Positions 26,783 to 36,460 of a stretch of 64,000 bases of DNA are shown here, one piece after another (within the stretch, counting starts at the first letter, position 1; every line of letters starts with the position of its first letter). Source of the DNA: Acinetobacter gyllenbergii CIP 110306 = MTCC 11365 (lineage in GTDB: Bacteria > Pseudomonadota > Gammaproteobacteria > Pseudomonadales > Moraxellaceae); NCBI RefSeq assembly GCF_000413855.1, contig NZ_ATGG01000025.1:1-64000 (forward strand), read 5' to 3'. A program made the translations under genes and the position numbers. The notes under the pieces were generated by a model that saw only the letters and a program-made list of their open reading frames with translations, made no database searches and was not told the origin of the DNA.

Positions 26783-26854
26783 TTGTCCACAGAGTTATCC
26801 TCAAACTTACCCACACGCTTGTCCACAAGGTTATAAACAGAGTTATTCACAAGC
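26783..26854. repeat. Six tandem 12-bp DnaA-box-like repeats at the recB-recD junction
   Basis: Units start at 26783, 26795, 26807, 26819, 26831 and 26843, exactly 12 bases apart: TTGTCCACAGAG, TTATCCTCAAAC, TTACCCACACGC, TTGTCCACAAGG, TTATAAACAGAG, TTATTCACAAGC. The first nine bases of each resemble the DnaA box TTATCCACA; five have one mismatch, and TTATTCACA fits TTATNCACA exactly. A weaker unit precedes (26771), and single similar 9-mers follow at 26886 and 26909 within recB. This is either an iteron-like DnaA or regulator binding array, or a degenerate minisatellite in a possible RecD extension. Confidence 0.8.
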
Positions 26855-26889
26855 TAAGCTTTTGTTTAATTTAAAATCACACACTTTAT

Positions 26890-29800
26890 CTACACCATTT
26901 TTCCAGCTTTATCCTCAGAAAAATATCCAAGTATTGCATCCAGACGTAAGATAAACTCATCCTCAGGCTTCCAGTAGAAACAGCCTTGCTGCGCCTGCCC
27001 ATTCATGCCGCGTAAATACAGATAAGATGCACCACCCAAATGCTGCTGCATCTCATAATCCTGCAATTTGACTGACAGATAACGATGCAATGCCACCAGA
27101 TACAATGCCGCTTGCAGCCAATAACTTGACAGCGACATACTTTCTGCAATCTGAGCAGGCTGATAATCCAGTTGCTCTGCCCCTAGATAATTACTCTTAT
27201 AATCGGCAATATGGTAGCGTTGACCATCAAAATAAACCAAGTCAATCGAACCATTGAGATAGCGAGCAGATTTCGCCTCAAGTAACTCAGGCATTTCGAT
27301 ACTATATTCCTCAAATAGCTGCTGTACACGCTGCATCGCCAGCACTCGATCCGATAAAGCCAGATAGAATGGACATTCCGACAAGTATTGTCCTGCAGCT
27401 AATTGTTTTAACTGAAAGCCCTGATTGAGTGGCGTGTGTAATACTTCATTGAGCCAATCAGCAATCCATTGATACAGTTGCTGCTCGCTATTTTCTTGTT
27501 CAGGAAAATGCAGTTGATACTGTTGCAACAGCTCTAACCATAAGCCTTGATAGGTATTTTTAAAACGACGGCGAATGTCTTCTACCCAGGTTTGGGGTTG
27601 CTGAAAATCAATCTGCTCAAAAATCTCATGTAGGAAATTACCAGCCAAAGTCCCTTTCGGGAAATATTGTTTAATCCAAGCGATTGGCTGAGCCGTGGCG
27701 ATTTTTTCCGTTTCAGCAAAATTTAATTCATCTTCTGCTTGCTCAAAATTGGTATCGATATTGGCCAAACGATCCGCCCGAGTGGCCTTATGCTTTAGAT
27801 GCTGTGCCAAATAACTAAAGCTAGTTTTTCCGCGTGCATAAAAACGTTGTGTCGGCAACGCTTGAGCCAACAGTGCAATTTGTTGTTGGTTTTGCTGCAT
27901 CTGTAAGGCTTGTGGTCGCTCTAAGATCAGCGCAGCATCGGTACTATAGGGATGTTGAAAGTGATCGCCTTGATTCTTCCAAAAAGCTAAACCTGAAAAT
28001 TTATTTTTATCGCCTTTTTCTGGTTCAAACACCGCATAGACCCGATGGCTGGCACGTGTCAGCGCCACATACCACAACCGGTTTTGTTCTGCTAAAGCAC
28101 GTTGCTGATGTTGATCCAGCTCAATCTGCTGTAAAAAGTTTTTATCCGCCACAGCCACGACACGTTGAGTACGCGTCTGACCTGTCTCGGGCAACTGGAT
28201 TTCAGTGGTAGAAAAATTCAGTGTTTTCTGCACTTCAGCAAAGGCCTTATTCGCCCCCAGTAAAAATACGATTTTAAACTCCAAGCCTTTGGACTGATGA
28301 ATGGTCATCAGTTGCACGCCCGCTTCACTGGACAGCTTGTGTTCAAGCTCCCAATCACGATCACTTGGTGAATTTAATTGTTTTAAATACCAGTGATACA
28401 GGTTTTGCATCCCTTGTACATGTTCACTGTGCTGGCTCAAGAGATCAGTGAGGTGGCGTAGATTCACCACGGCACGTTCATTGTCTTTACTTTGTGTTGC
28501 CACCAGTTGTTGCCAAAGACCAAACTGATTTAGGCAACGCTGCCATGCCGATAAAAAGCCCTGATTCAGCCACATTTCGCGTATGTCATCAAACTGCTGA
28601 ATATATGTACTCAAACCTTCTGCACTTTGTTCTAAGGCCAATAATCGAGCAAGATCAAAGCCAAATAAACGGCTGAGCAAAGCTCGTTTGAGCTTGGCTT
28701 CATCATAAGGATGAAGCAACGCCGTGAGCAGGGCTCCCACATCCTGTGCAATGCTGGAATCAAACACACTGCGTTTCGAAGGTCGGTTGACCCGAATCCC
28801 CATACGTTCCAATACATATTGCACTTCATCCAGTTGGCGATGGCTACGTGAAAGAATGGCAATATCATCTTCATCAATCGCAGTCGGAACATCACCCTCT
28901 AAGTACAATTGCTTTAAATAGGCTTGGTTGAGTAAGTGCTGAATCTGCCACGCCACCTGTGTGGCCTGTTCATTGCCTTCTTGCAAGTGCAACCAACGTA
29001 AAGGCATTAGATTGGGTTGGGCATTTTCAATCAATGCGGGGTGTGGACGTGAACCCGCTTGAATCGGGTCATAGCTGACCTGCTCACCAAAATCGATCTG
29101 GCGCTGAAACAGCAGATCCACCACTTCCACCAGCTCTTTCACCGAACGGTGGTTATGAATCAACTTATACTCACGCCCCTGTTTGGCCATAATATCCTGA
29201 TAGGCATTCAGGAAGGTCAGCATATCTCCACCACGGAAACCATAAATCGCCTGCTTACGGTCGCCGACCATGATCATGCAACCTTTTTGGTAACGCTGTG
29301 GATGACGCCAGATACTGGCCAACATATCATCTTGGTCTTGGTTGGTATCCTGAAACTCATCGACCAGAATCAATGGGTAGCGTGACTGTACAAATACCGC
29401 GAAAGATTGTCCTTGCTCGCCTTTTAAAGCTTCAGACAAGGTCTTGATTTGTTGAGCAAAGGTAGTCTCGCCCTTTTGTTGCAACACTTGCGGTAGGCGT
29501 TTTTTGACTTCAATACATAAATAGGCTTTTAAATAGACCTGTAATTGCTCAAATTCTTGCTGAGTCTGCTGCACAGCTTGAAACAGCTTTTGCAGTTGCA
29601 ACACGCATGGATGTTGATAGAAGCCTTCGGCAATTTCAGCAGGACATTTCTTAAAAATTTTTTGTGCTTCGAGTTTGTCTAAAAACTTAAATACCGCATC
29701 TCGGGCATCGGCAAAGTAACTATCAAAGATCTGTATATTCTCAGGACTGTTGAGTGCAGTTAATAATGGTGGCAAGGATGCTGTAAACAGTTTATGAAAG

Positions 29801-30603
29801 GCGTTATTGCGGAAAGAAGCACCATTAATATGCCCATAATAGGCACCCTCTAACTGGAAGTATTCCGCCAAGCTGCTCAAGTCAATCTGCTGTGCTTGCT
29901 GTTGCCACTGCTGCAACTGAGCTAACTCAATTTCAGGCATAGCAGGCAGTTTAAATTGTGCCGAACTAAAATTCAGCGAACTTTCGACCATCCCAACAAA
30001 ATGATCGACACTTTTCAGCCCCCCCACACTATACAGCGCATTGATCACTTGCTGGGGTTGGGTCTGAATCCATTCCCGCAACACATCATGAATCAATTGA
30101 CGGGTATAGCTTTTGGCATCTTCAGTGATTTCAGCGCGTTCGATTTTGCCACTCTCAAAGGCAAACTCACGCAATAGCTTTTGGCTAAAACTGTCCAAGG
30201 TTCCAACAAACAATTCATCCAATTGATCGATGACCAATTTGAGCCGTTCACAGGCATAGGCAATCCGCGGTGCAAAGTTTTGTAAGACCTGTTGTTTTAA
30301 CGGATCAGCCTCCTGTACTGCCTGTGCTTGAATATCTTGTTCCAATACATCGCGCAAAGGTTCTAAGTACGCCAGTATTTCAACCAGACGTAGACGGATA
30401 CGCGTTTTAAGTTCTGCGGCTGCAGCACGGGTAAAGGTGGTGGCAATCACCTGATTGGGCAGATATTTTTCTAAAAAAATCCGTACCATCAAACTGGATA
30501 GCGTATAGGTTTTACCTGTCCCCGCTGAGGCTTCAATCAGATGCAAGCCTTCAAATTGAATATCGCCAATCGGCTGATAAGACACTGGATACTTTGAGTT
30601 CAT
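26890..30603 (-). CDS. recB: RecBCD subunit RecB (exodeoxyribonuclease V beta)
   Basis: RecB is the 3'-5' helicase and only nuclease of RecBCD. The 1237 residues start with the UvrD-type Walker A EASAGTGKTYTL (Lys31) and continue through LVDEFQDTNQDQ, GDRKQAIYGFRGGD and TIHQSKGLEFKIVF. The C-terminal nuclease motif is intact: GSIDLVYFDG and IADYKSNYL carry the metal-binding Asp and the Asp-x-Lys. The ATG at 30603 is 4 bases after the recC stop, so the subunits are translated together. The 3' end lies next to the 12-bp repeat array. Confidence 0.98.
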   Translation of the reverse strand: MNSKYPVSYQPIGDIQFEGLHLIEASAGTGKTYTLSSLMVRIFLEKYLPNQVIATTFTRAAAAELKTRIRLRLVEILAYLEPLRDVLEQDIQAQAVQEADPLKQQVLQNFAPRIAYACERLKLVIDQLDELFVGTLDSFSQKLLREFAFESGKIERAEITEDAKSYTRQLIHDVLREWIQTQPQQVINALYSVGGLKSVDHFVGMVESSLNFSSAQFKLPAMPEIELAQLQQWQQQAQQIDLSSLAEYFQLEGAYYGHINGASFRNNAFHKLFTASLPPLLTALNSPENIQIFDSYFADARDAVFKFLDKLEAQKIFKKCPAEIAEGFYQHPCVLQLQKLFQAVQQTQQEFEQLQVYLKAYLCIEVKKRLPQVLQQKGETTFAQQIKTLSEALKGEQGQSFAVFVQSRYPLILVDEFQDTNQDQDDMLASIWRHPQRYQKGCMIMVGDRKQAIYGFRGGDMLTFLNAYQDIMAKQGREYKLIHNHRSVKELVEVVDLLFQRQIDFGEQVSYDPIQAGSRPHPALIENAQPNLMPLRWLHLQEGNEQATQVAWQIQHLLNQAYLKQLYLEGDVPTAIDEDDIAILSRSHRQLDEVQYVLERMGIRVNRPSKRSVFDSSIAQDVGALLTALLHPYDEAKLKRALLSRLFGFDLARLLALEQSAEGLSTYIQQFDDIREMWLNQGFLSAWQRCLNQFGLWQQLVATQSKDNERAVVNLRHLTDLLSQHSEHVQGMQNLYHWYLKQLNSPSDRDWELEHKLSSEAGVQLMTIHQSKGLEFKIVFLLGANKAFAEVQKTLNFSTTEIQLPETGQTRTQRVVAVADKNFLQQIELDQHQQRALAEQNRLWYVALTRASHRVYAVFEPEKGDKNKFSGLAFWKNQGDHFQHPYSTDAALILERPQALQMQQNQQQIALLAQALPTQRFYARGKTSFSYLAQHLKHKATRADRLANIDTNFEQAEDELNFAETEKIATAQPIAWIKQYFPKGTLAGNFLHEIFEQIDFQQPQTWVEDIRRRFKNTYQGLWLELLQQYQLHFPEQENSEQQLYQWIADWLNEVLHTPLNQGFQLKQLAAGQYLSECPFYLALSDRVLAMQRVQQLFEEYSIEMPELLEAKSARYLNGSIDLVYFDGQRYHIADYKSNYLGAEQLDYQPAQIAESMSLSSYWLQAALYLVALHRYLSVKLQDYEMQQHLGGASYLYLRGMNGQAQQGCFYWKPEDEFILRLDAILGYFSEDKAGKMV

Positions 30604-30606
30604 GTC

Positions 30607-33600
30607 TTACGCCACCCGTAAAAATTCAAAAATCGGTTGATACAACACATAGGAATAATGATCACAGGCATATTGCAATAAAGCGGTTGCATCTTGCTCT
30701 TGCAGAATGAACTGCCAATCGCGGTGCAATTTACAGGCTTCATTCTGAGTCATATCAAAACCCGAGAAATCCCCCGTATCATTCCAGTCCTTCAATACTT
30801 GCTTTTGACTCTCTTCAGTTAAAACCTGAGTTGAATCCAGCTCAATCCACTCATATTGTTTGCCTTTTTCCAAAGGCTTTAACACTAAGGCAGCAGGCAA
30901 GACCACAGGCTGCTGCTGTGCATCGCGCCAAAGCTTTAACCATGCATTTAAATAATGCTGTGCCTGTTGTGAACTTAAGCCTTCACAAATCACCGTCTGG
31001 TCGCTAAACACCACAATTCGGCGCTTCGCTGTGGCAGTGTCACTCTTGATTAGCGCCAGCCAAAGCAGATATTCCAGCCAGACTTTGGCAAAGCGCTTGG
31101 CACGTGCACTGGAAGCATCCAAACTGACCCAATCTTGGCTCAGTTGTTTCGGGGTCACACAGGCGATTTGTAATTGTTTCGAGACGCGCCAAACCCGTTG
31201 CGTGGTTTCAGTCGGTGCTGGGGCATATTGCTGCAAGCGCTCCAACAAGCGTTGCTGCTCTAAGCGACTTTGCTGCCAAGCACTGTGCTGAACTTTGCCA
31301 ACGGGCAGCTGATCTTGCAACAGACTTGGAGAAAGCTGCTCATCCTGCTGCTGTAAAAAATGCCGAATGGCATATTTACCGAGACCATCGAGTAATAATG
31401 GTTCAGCTTGATCAAGCAATGTTTGTGCAGTTAAATTTTCCACACCTAAGGTCTTTAAATACAGCCGCGCAGGGAAAGTAACATCCTGAATCCATTGCTG
31501 ACTCTCCAAAATAATCATTTCATTTTGTTCAACGGGATAGGCAGTATTGGCCCACGCCTGCCGCTCACCTTTGACTTGCTGAATCTGTGACGCGACCTTA
31601 AACCATTGGTCTTGAAAGCGTACAGGTCGATCCGAAACAAAGCCGAGTGGATCGAACGGTTGTAGACGATGTAAATGATACAAAGGATAAAGCTGCGTAG
31701 GGACTTGTAATGCCTCCAATCCAGCCAAGTCCGCTTCGGATAAAGGAAGACTGTCTTCAAATGAAGTCTCCCCTTCTAGGAGAGATTTAGAGGGCGCTGG
31801 TTTGACAATCAAAGCCAAATGATCACGGAAGCCCTGCAACACACTGGATGGCTCTCTGACTTCGCCATCATTGAGATCAAAGCCATTATAAAACAGCCAA
31901 ACCTGTTCTTGTGCCAACAACACGGCATCTAAAAATGCGCCTTGATCGTCTTCCAAACGAGAACGATCACCCAATTGCTGACGCAGTGCATCCATCAAAT
32001 CAAACGGAATATGACTGTCCCGATTTGGAAATTTGCCTGTATCCAAGTTCAACAACACAATCAGCCGATAAGGAATCGGGCGAATCTGTCCAATCTGACT
32101 AAAGGTAATTTGTCCTGTCGGCTCCACTTGTGCGGACTGACTTTCTAAAGCACGTTGAATTTCTTCGATGATATAAGGCAATGGCAAAGAAATTTGGCGC
32201 AACTGTGTTTCAGCATCTTCGTAGTAGCTGGCCAAAGTCAGCATCCGCTCTTGTTTCTGAATAATTTCACGAATTGCTTTCAAAGCCACCACATCAGCTT
32301 GTTCAAACTCCTGCACATCCGCTTTGATTCGCTGTAGCCAAAACTCGACTGGCAAACGTTGGCCTTGTTCATGTGCCAGCAACCAATCACGTCGTAGCGC
32401 TAAATCGCGATAGATCTGAATCACAATCCCAATTAGTTCAAAATCACTTGGCTGTACCAAGGCATAACTGAGCATCTCCTGCACCATCACATGGGCAGGC
32501 ACGGCAATCCCAAGCGCCAAACGATCGAGAGCAAATTTAAAACTATAACGATAGTCTTGATCATCATCACTGAGCGTTTGTTTTAAATGCTCAGCATCCA
32601 AACCACGTTTAAAGCCAGCATCGTCGAGTAAATTCAGAATCCGTTGTGCCTGCGTATAATCCAGCCCATAACGTTGTTGCGTCGCAGACAGATTGAGCCA
32701 ATCGGCAAAGTCATCCTGCGTAAAACGACCCTGTGTCAATTGCAAGCGCCCAAGTACAGCACGCCATGCATTTAACGCATCTAGCTGCGCCACCCCTGCA
32801 ATTTTTACAGGTAAGAATACCTCATGCTCATGGGCCAGCGCAGGAAAAACACTGCGAATCAAGGGCTCAAGTTCAGCTAGGTTCGGAGTCAAAATCAACA
32901 CATCACTCGGACGGCGTGGATTGCTATCTGCTTGAGACAGCCAATGCAGTAACTGTTCTTTTAAGACTTCGAGTTGTCGCACACTGGAGTGGCAAACATG
33001 GATCTGAATCGATTCATCCTCAGGTGCAAGTTCATATTGCTGGGGCTGAGGTTCTGCCAAATAGAAAATGTCCGACTGAATTTTACCGAGTAACGTTTCA
33101 GGGAAATAATCCTCAAAAGCATCCACCCATTTACCCTCTTCTCCTGTTGCCAGTTGTGACAACAGCGAAAAGTGGTCCCGCGCTTGCTTACCTAACCGTG
33201 TCAGTAAGGGATGCCGAGATTCTCGATTTAAGGCATTAAAACCCAAACTAAAACTGTCAAAGAATGCAGCAATGTCTGCATCACTAGCATGGGGATGTTT
33301 CGCAATATAACGCTCTTTCACGCCGAGGTCATAACGCTTTTTCCAGAGGGGATCAACACTGTCGGCCCAATATTCCTGCGATGGGTTATAGTGCAGAATC
33401 ACCACATCTAGATACTGTCCCAAACGACGTAAAAATTGCAGTTGGCTCGGTGGTAAATCTAGAATCGTAAATACAATCACCTGATTCGGTAGTTGTGCCA
33501 AAGCTCGGGATCGTGTCTGCTGATTGTCTAAAAGTTGCCAGAAATCAGCATCAATACTTTGTATTTCAACAAAATCATCGTGAAAATAGTGTTGCCACAA

Positions 33601-34275
33601 CCAACGCTGCCATGCTTCCAACTGTTCGGTTTGCTGTAAGCTAAAGGCTGAAGTTTGTTGATCCGTATGCGCAATCAGTTGTTCGATATTTAAGGCTTTA
33701 TTCTGTCCCCACGTCGATAGCCAATTCCCCGCACAAGTACAATTGCTTTGGCAGCCGCGTTGACAATGACCGCGATAAATCATGTAGTTATTAAACAGTT
33801 GTGAAACCTGTTCCGCCACCCAATACAACATACTTTGTTTTTTAAGTTGTTTTTCCGTGCCTTGCTGCAACTGATCGGCACTGGCATAAATCCGTTGCAC
33901 AATCGAATATAAAGGGTGCTCTTGTGCAAGGCTATTCTGTTCAGATTGAATAAAAGGCTGTAAGGCTTGATGAATACGCCACTTTAAAATCAAACGCGGA
34001 ATATTGGCTTTACGCACTTGTTCTTTATTGTCTAATACTTGTTGGTAGGCATACCACTGAAAACCACGAATGCGCTGATGAAATTGATAGTTGGCGGTCA
34101 TGCCTTGTTGTTCAGCAATTTTTTGTGTGAGCCATTGTTCTTGGGCAGGACTGGGAACAATAAAATGCTGGGTTTTAAACACCTGAAAGGGTGTCGTACT
34201 CGGTTGGGTAATTGATGCCATCACACCTTGTAATAACACTTCAAGGCGTTGACTTTGAATAACATGAATCCCCAT
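30607..34275 (-). CDS. recC: RecBCD subunit RecC (exodeoxyribonuclease V gamma)
   Basis: RecC is the scaffold that splits the DNA strands and reads Chi. The 1222-residue protein has a dead helicase-like fold. Recognition is by the N-terminal start (MGIHVIQSQRLEVLLQGVMASI, IVPSPAQEQWLTQKIAEQQGMTAN), the LNLDTGKFPNRD segment and genomic order recC-recB-recD. An extra Cys-rich stretch (GHCQRGCQSNCTCAG) near residue 170 stands out. It is transcribed divergently from the DUF697-like gene, and the spacer of about 180 bases should hold both promoters. Confidence 0.96.
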   Translation of the reverse strand: MGIHVIQSQRLEVLLQGVMASITQPSTTPFQVFKTQHFIVPSPAQEQWLTQKIAEQQGMTANYQFHQRIRGFQWYAYQQVLDNKEQVRKANIPRLILKWRIHQALQPFIQSEQNSLAQEHPLYSIVQRIYASADQLQQGTEKQLKKQSMLYWVAEQVSQLFNNYMIYRGHCQRGCQSNCTCAGNWLSTWGQNKALNIEQLIAHTDQQTSAFSLQQTEQLEAWQRWLWQHYFHDDFVEIQSIDADFWQLLDNQQTRSRALAQLPNQVIVFTILDLPPSQLQFLRRLGQYLDVVILHYNPSQEYWADSVDPLWKKRYDLGVKERYIAKHPHASDADIAAFFDSFSLGFNALNRESRHPLLTRLGKQARDHFSLLSQLATGEEGKWVDAFEDYFPETLLGKIQSDIFYLAEPQPQQYELAPEDESIQIHVCHSSVRQLEVLKEQLLHWLSQADSNPRRPSDVLILTPNLAELEPLIRSVFPALAHEHEVFLPVKIAGVAQLDALNAWRAVLGRLQLTQGRFTQDDFADWLNLSATQQRYGLDYTQAQRILNLLDDAGFKRGLDAEHLKQTLSDDDQDYRYSFKFALDRLALGIAVPAHVMVQEMLSYALVQPSDFELIGIVIQIYRDLALRRDWLLAHEQGQRLPVEFWLQRIKADVQEFEQADVVALKAIREIIQKQERMLTLASYYEDAETQLRQISLPLPYIIEEIQRALESQSAQVEPTGQITFSQIGQIRPIPYRLIVLLNLDTGKFPNRDSHIPFDLMDALRQQLGDRSRLEDDQGAFLDAVLLAQEQVWLFYNGFDLNDGEVREPSSVLQGFRDHLALIVKPAPSKSLLEGETSFEDSLPLSEADLAGLEALQVPTQLYPLYHLHRLQPFDPLGFVSDRPVRFQDQWFKVASQIQQVKGERQAWANTAYPVEQNEMIILESQQWIQDVTFPARLYLKTLGVENLTAQTLLDQAEPLLLDGLGKYAIRHFLQQQDEQLSPSLLQDQLPVGKVQHSAWQQSRLEQQRLLERLQQYAPAPTETTQRVWRVSKQLQIACVTPKQLSQDWVSLDASSARAKRFAKVWLEYLLWLALIKSDTATAKRRIVVFSDQTVICEGLSSQQAQHYLNAWLKLWRDAQQQPVVLPAALVLKPLEKGKQYEWIELDSTQVLTEESQKQVLKDWNDTGDFSGFDMTQNEACKLHRDWQFILQEQDATALLQYACDHYSYVLYQPIFEFLRVA

Positions 34276-34458
34276 GCGTTAATATAACCTCATCACAAAA
34301 CGATCATTTAGTTGCACAAAATCGTACATATTCATCACTATACAACTTCAAATCACTATGTCACGCTAAACACACAAGGAAATAAATAAATTGTTTTGAA
34401 ATTCACCATTGCATGCGATTGAATGTACTATCAAGGAATAGACTTTAGGTATAACTTT

Positions 34459-34965
34459 ATGAAAATTGAAAAAATTCCTGATTCGATTGATCCAAGTTTA
34501 AACTTGGAGCAGATCCGTGAAGAGTGTCTGGAACTCGCCAAAAAACGAGCCTATTGGTCAGCGGGTGCAGCGATTGTACCAATTCCATTTTTTGATGTTG
34601 TAGTGGACTTGGGTATGCTGACACAAGTGATTCCCTACATTAATGCACGTTTTGGTCTCGCCCCTGAGCATATCAGTGTCTATGATCCTGAAACCAAAAA
34701 AATTCATTGGGACGAGTTACGTAAACGTGGCTTTGAGTTCTCGGGTTTTGTGGTGGCACGTACCGCAATGAAAGCCTCTTTTAATGGCTTTTTCACGAAA
34801 ATTGCCACCAAGCAAGTAACCAAGTTTATCCCCTTGGGCGGACAAATTGTCGCAGCCAGCCTTGGTTATTTCATGATGCGTAAAATCACTGAAGCGCATG
34901 TGCAAGATTGCTATAACCTTGCCAAACGTATTCAGCAAAAAAGTCGCAGTACCATTGTGGCTTGA
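34459..34965 (+). CDS. DUF697-like membrane-associated protein
   Basis: The 168-residue protein contains a segment like the DUF697/YcjF-type domain found C-terminal to small GTPases: WSAGAAIVPIPFFDVVVDLGMLTQVIPYINARFGL, then a second hydrophobic region (FIPLGGQIVAASLGYFMMRKI). No GTPase domain or GTPase gene is attached. It probably binds the inner membrane; function unknown. I use ATG 34459 with an AGG about 9 bases upstream; the frame is open to 34423. It is a single gene facing away from recC. Confidence 0.7.
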   Translation: MKIEKIPDSIDPSLNLEQIREECLELAKKRAYWSAGAAIVPIPFFDVVVDLGMLTQVIPYINARFGLAPEHISVYDPETKKIHWDELRKRGFEFSGFVVARTAMKASFNGFFTKIATKQVTKFIPLGGQIVAASLGYFMMRKITEAHVQDCYNLAKRIQQKSRSTIVA

Positions 34966-34987
34966 TACAATTTAGACTACCTCTGCA

Positions 34988-35020
34988 CATCACTGTAAGA
35001 TGTTGGTGTTTACAGTGATG
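34988..35020. repeat. 11-bp inverted repeat between the DUF697-like gene and the MHS transporter
   Basis: CATCACTGTAA (34988-34998) and TTACAGTGATG (35010-35020) are perfect arms with an 11-base loop. No T run follows, so it may be an operator for the transporter at 35141 or a 3' stabilising hairpin. Confidence 0.4.
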
Positions 35021-35140
35021 TAACAGATCAATAAAAAAACCACACAAATACGTTAATATTCACTTAATTTTTTAAGTTTCAATCAAGATTGTATTTTTAA
35101 TCTCCACATCTCGATGATAAATAGATGATGGAGCGTCGTT

Positions 35141-36433
35141 GTGCAAACTAGCCAATCTCCTTCTCGGGTCCGTTCAATTTTTAACGTGACCAGCGGGAAC
35201 TTCCTTGAACAATACGACTTCTTTCTGTTCGGACTCTATGCACAAGCCATAGGTGAAACCTTTTTCCATTCAGACAGCAGCTATGCCGCACTGATGAAAA
35301 CCTTCCTCGTATTTGCTGTCAGTTTTCTGATGCGGCCAATCGGTGCCTTGGTACTTGGGCCTTATGTTGATCGCATCGGTCGTCGTCGTGGTCTGATGAT
35401 AACCCTGAGCATCATGGCCTTCGGTTCATTAATTATTGCCTTCACGCCTAGTTATGCCAGTATTGGATTTGCCGCAACCGTGCTGATTTTCGTGGGTCGT
35501 TTGGCCCAAGGCTTTTCCGCAGGAGTTGAGCTGGGCGGTGTATCTGTTTATTTAGCTGAAATTGCAGAGCCACATAACCGTGGTTTTATTACCAGTTGGC
35601 AATCGGCCAGTCAGCAAGTTGCCGTCATTTTTGCAGCCGTATTGGGTTATATCGTCAGTGTAGTGTTTACCAAAGCTCAAGTTGATGCTTGGGCATGGCG
35701 GATTCCATTTTTTATCGGCTGTGCCATCATTCCCTTTATTTTCTGGTTGCGTAAATCACTGGCTGAAACAGAAGCCTTTGCCTCACGCAAAGAACATCCA
35801 ACCACACGACAGATTCTGAGCACCTTAGCGGCCAACTGGAAAATTGTATTGGCTGGCGTGTGTATGGTTGCCACCACCACGACCATGTTTTACTTCATTA
35901 CAGTGTATACCCCAACCTATGGCAAAGAGGTTCTAAATTTAAGCCGTAGCGAAAGTTTAATTGCCACCATTCTGGTCGGGCTGAGCAACTTTATTTTGTT
36001 ACCGATTGGTGGGCATCTCTCGGATAAATTTGGACGTAAACCGCTATTGATCGCCACGACTGTATTGATTTTTATCAGTGCTTATCCACTGCTCACATGG
36101 CTGACCCATACCATTAGCCTATCCCATATGTTGATGGTGTTATTGTGGTTCTCACTGCTCTATAGCTTCTATAATGGTGCTTTGGTAGTTTCGCTGGCCG
36201 AAATGATGCCAAGTTCAGTGCGAATTGCAGGATTCTCGGTTGCCTATAGCTTTGCCACCTCCATTTTTGGTGGACTGACCCCAATGATTGCGACTTATCT
36301 GGTACAAACATCAGGCAATAAGAGCATGCCTGCCTTTTGGTTGATGTTTGCTGCAATCACCAGTTTAGTTGCCACCTTAATTGTTTTCCGCCAACAGCGC
36401 AGTACAGCCCCACAATTGGCAAATAACACTTAA
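35141..36433 (+). CDS. MHS-family MFS transporter (citrate/tricarballylate type)
   Basis: This is an inner-membrane proton symporter of the major facilitator superfamily, metabolite:H+ symporter group, with 430 residues and 12 predicted helices. Signature stretches: [16 protein letters not shown] at helix 1, DRIGRRRGL in the loop after helix 2, [16 protein letters not shown] at helix 4. The helix-1 sequence resembles citrate and tricarballylate carriers (CitA/TcuC) more than proline or ketoglutarate carriers, but the substrate is inferred. A GTG start at 35141 is preceded by GGAG. Confidence 0.88.
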   Translation: MQTSQSPSRVRSIFNVTSGNFLEQYDFFLFGLYAQAIGETFFHSDSSYAALMKTFLVFAVSFLMRPIGALVLGPYVDRIGRRRGLMITLSIMAFGSLIIAFTPSYASIGFAATVLIFVGRLAQGFSAGVELGGVSVYLAEIAEPHNRGFITSWQSASQQVAVIFAAVLGYIVSVVFTKAQVDAWAWRIPFFIGCAIIPFIFWLRKSLAETEAFASRKEHPTTRQILSTLAANWKIVLAGVCMVATTTTMFYFITVYTPTYGKEVLNLSRSESLIATILVGLSNFILLPIGGHLSDKFGRKPLLIATTVLIFISAYPLLTWLTHTISLSHMLMVLLWFSLLYSFYNGALVVSLAEMMPSSVRIAGFSVAYSFATSIFGGLTPMIATYLVQTSGNKSMPAFWLMFAAITSLVATLIVFRQQRSTAPQLANNT

Positions 36434-36460
36434 TACATATGACCAGCCATTGAAGGCTGA

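Noticed and set aside
26758..26850. RecD start at GTG 26850 with 31 more residues
   Set aside because: The extra codons are just the 12-bp repeats read in frame, have no ribosome site, and the family N-terminus begins near MTWLNMWSDYL. It remains possible and is mentioned in the entry.
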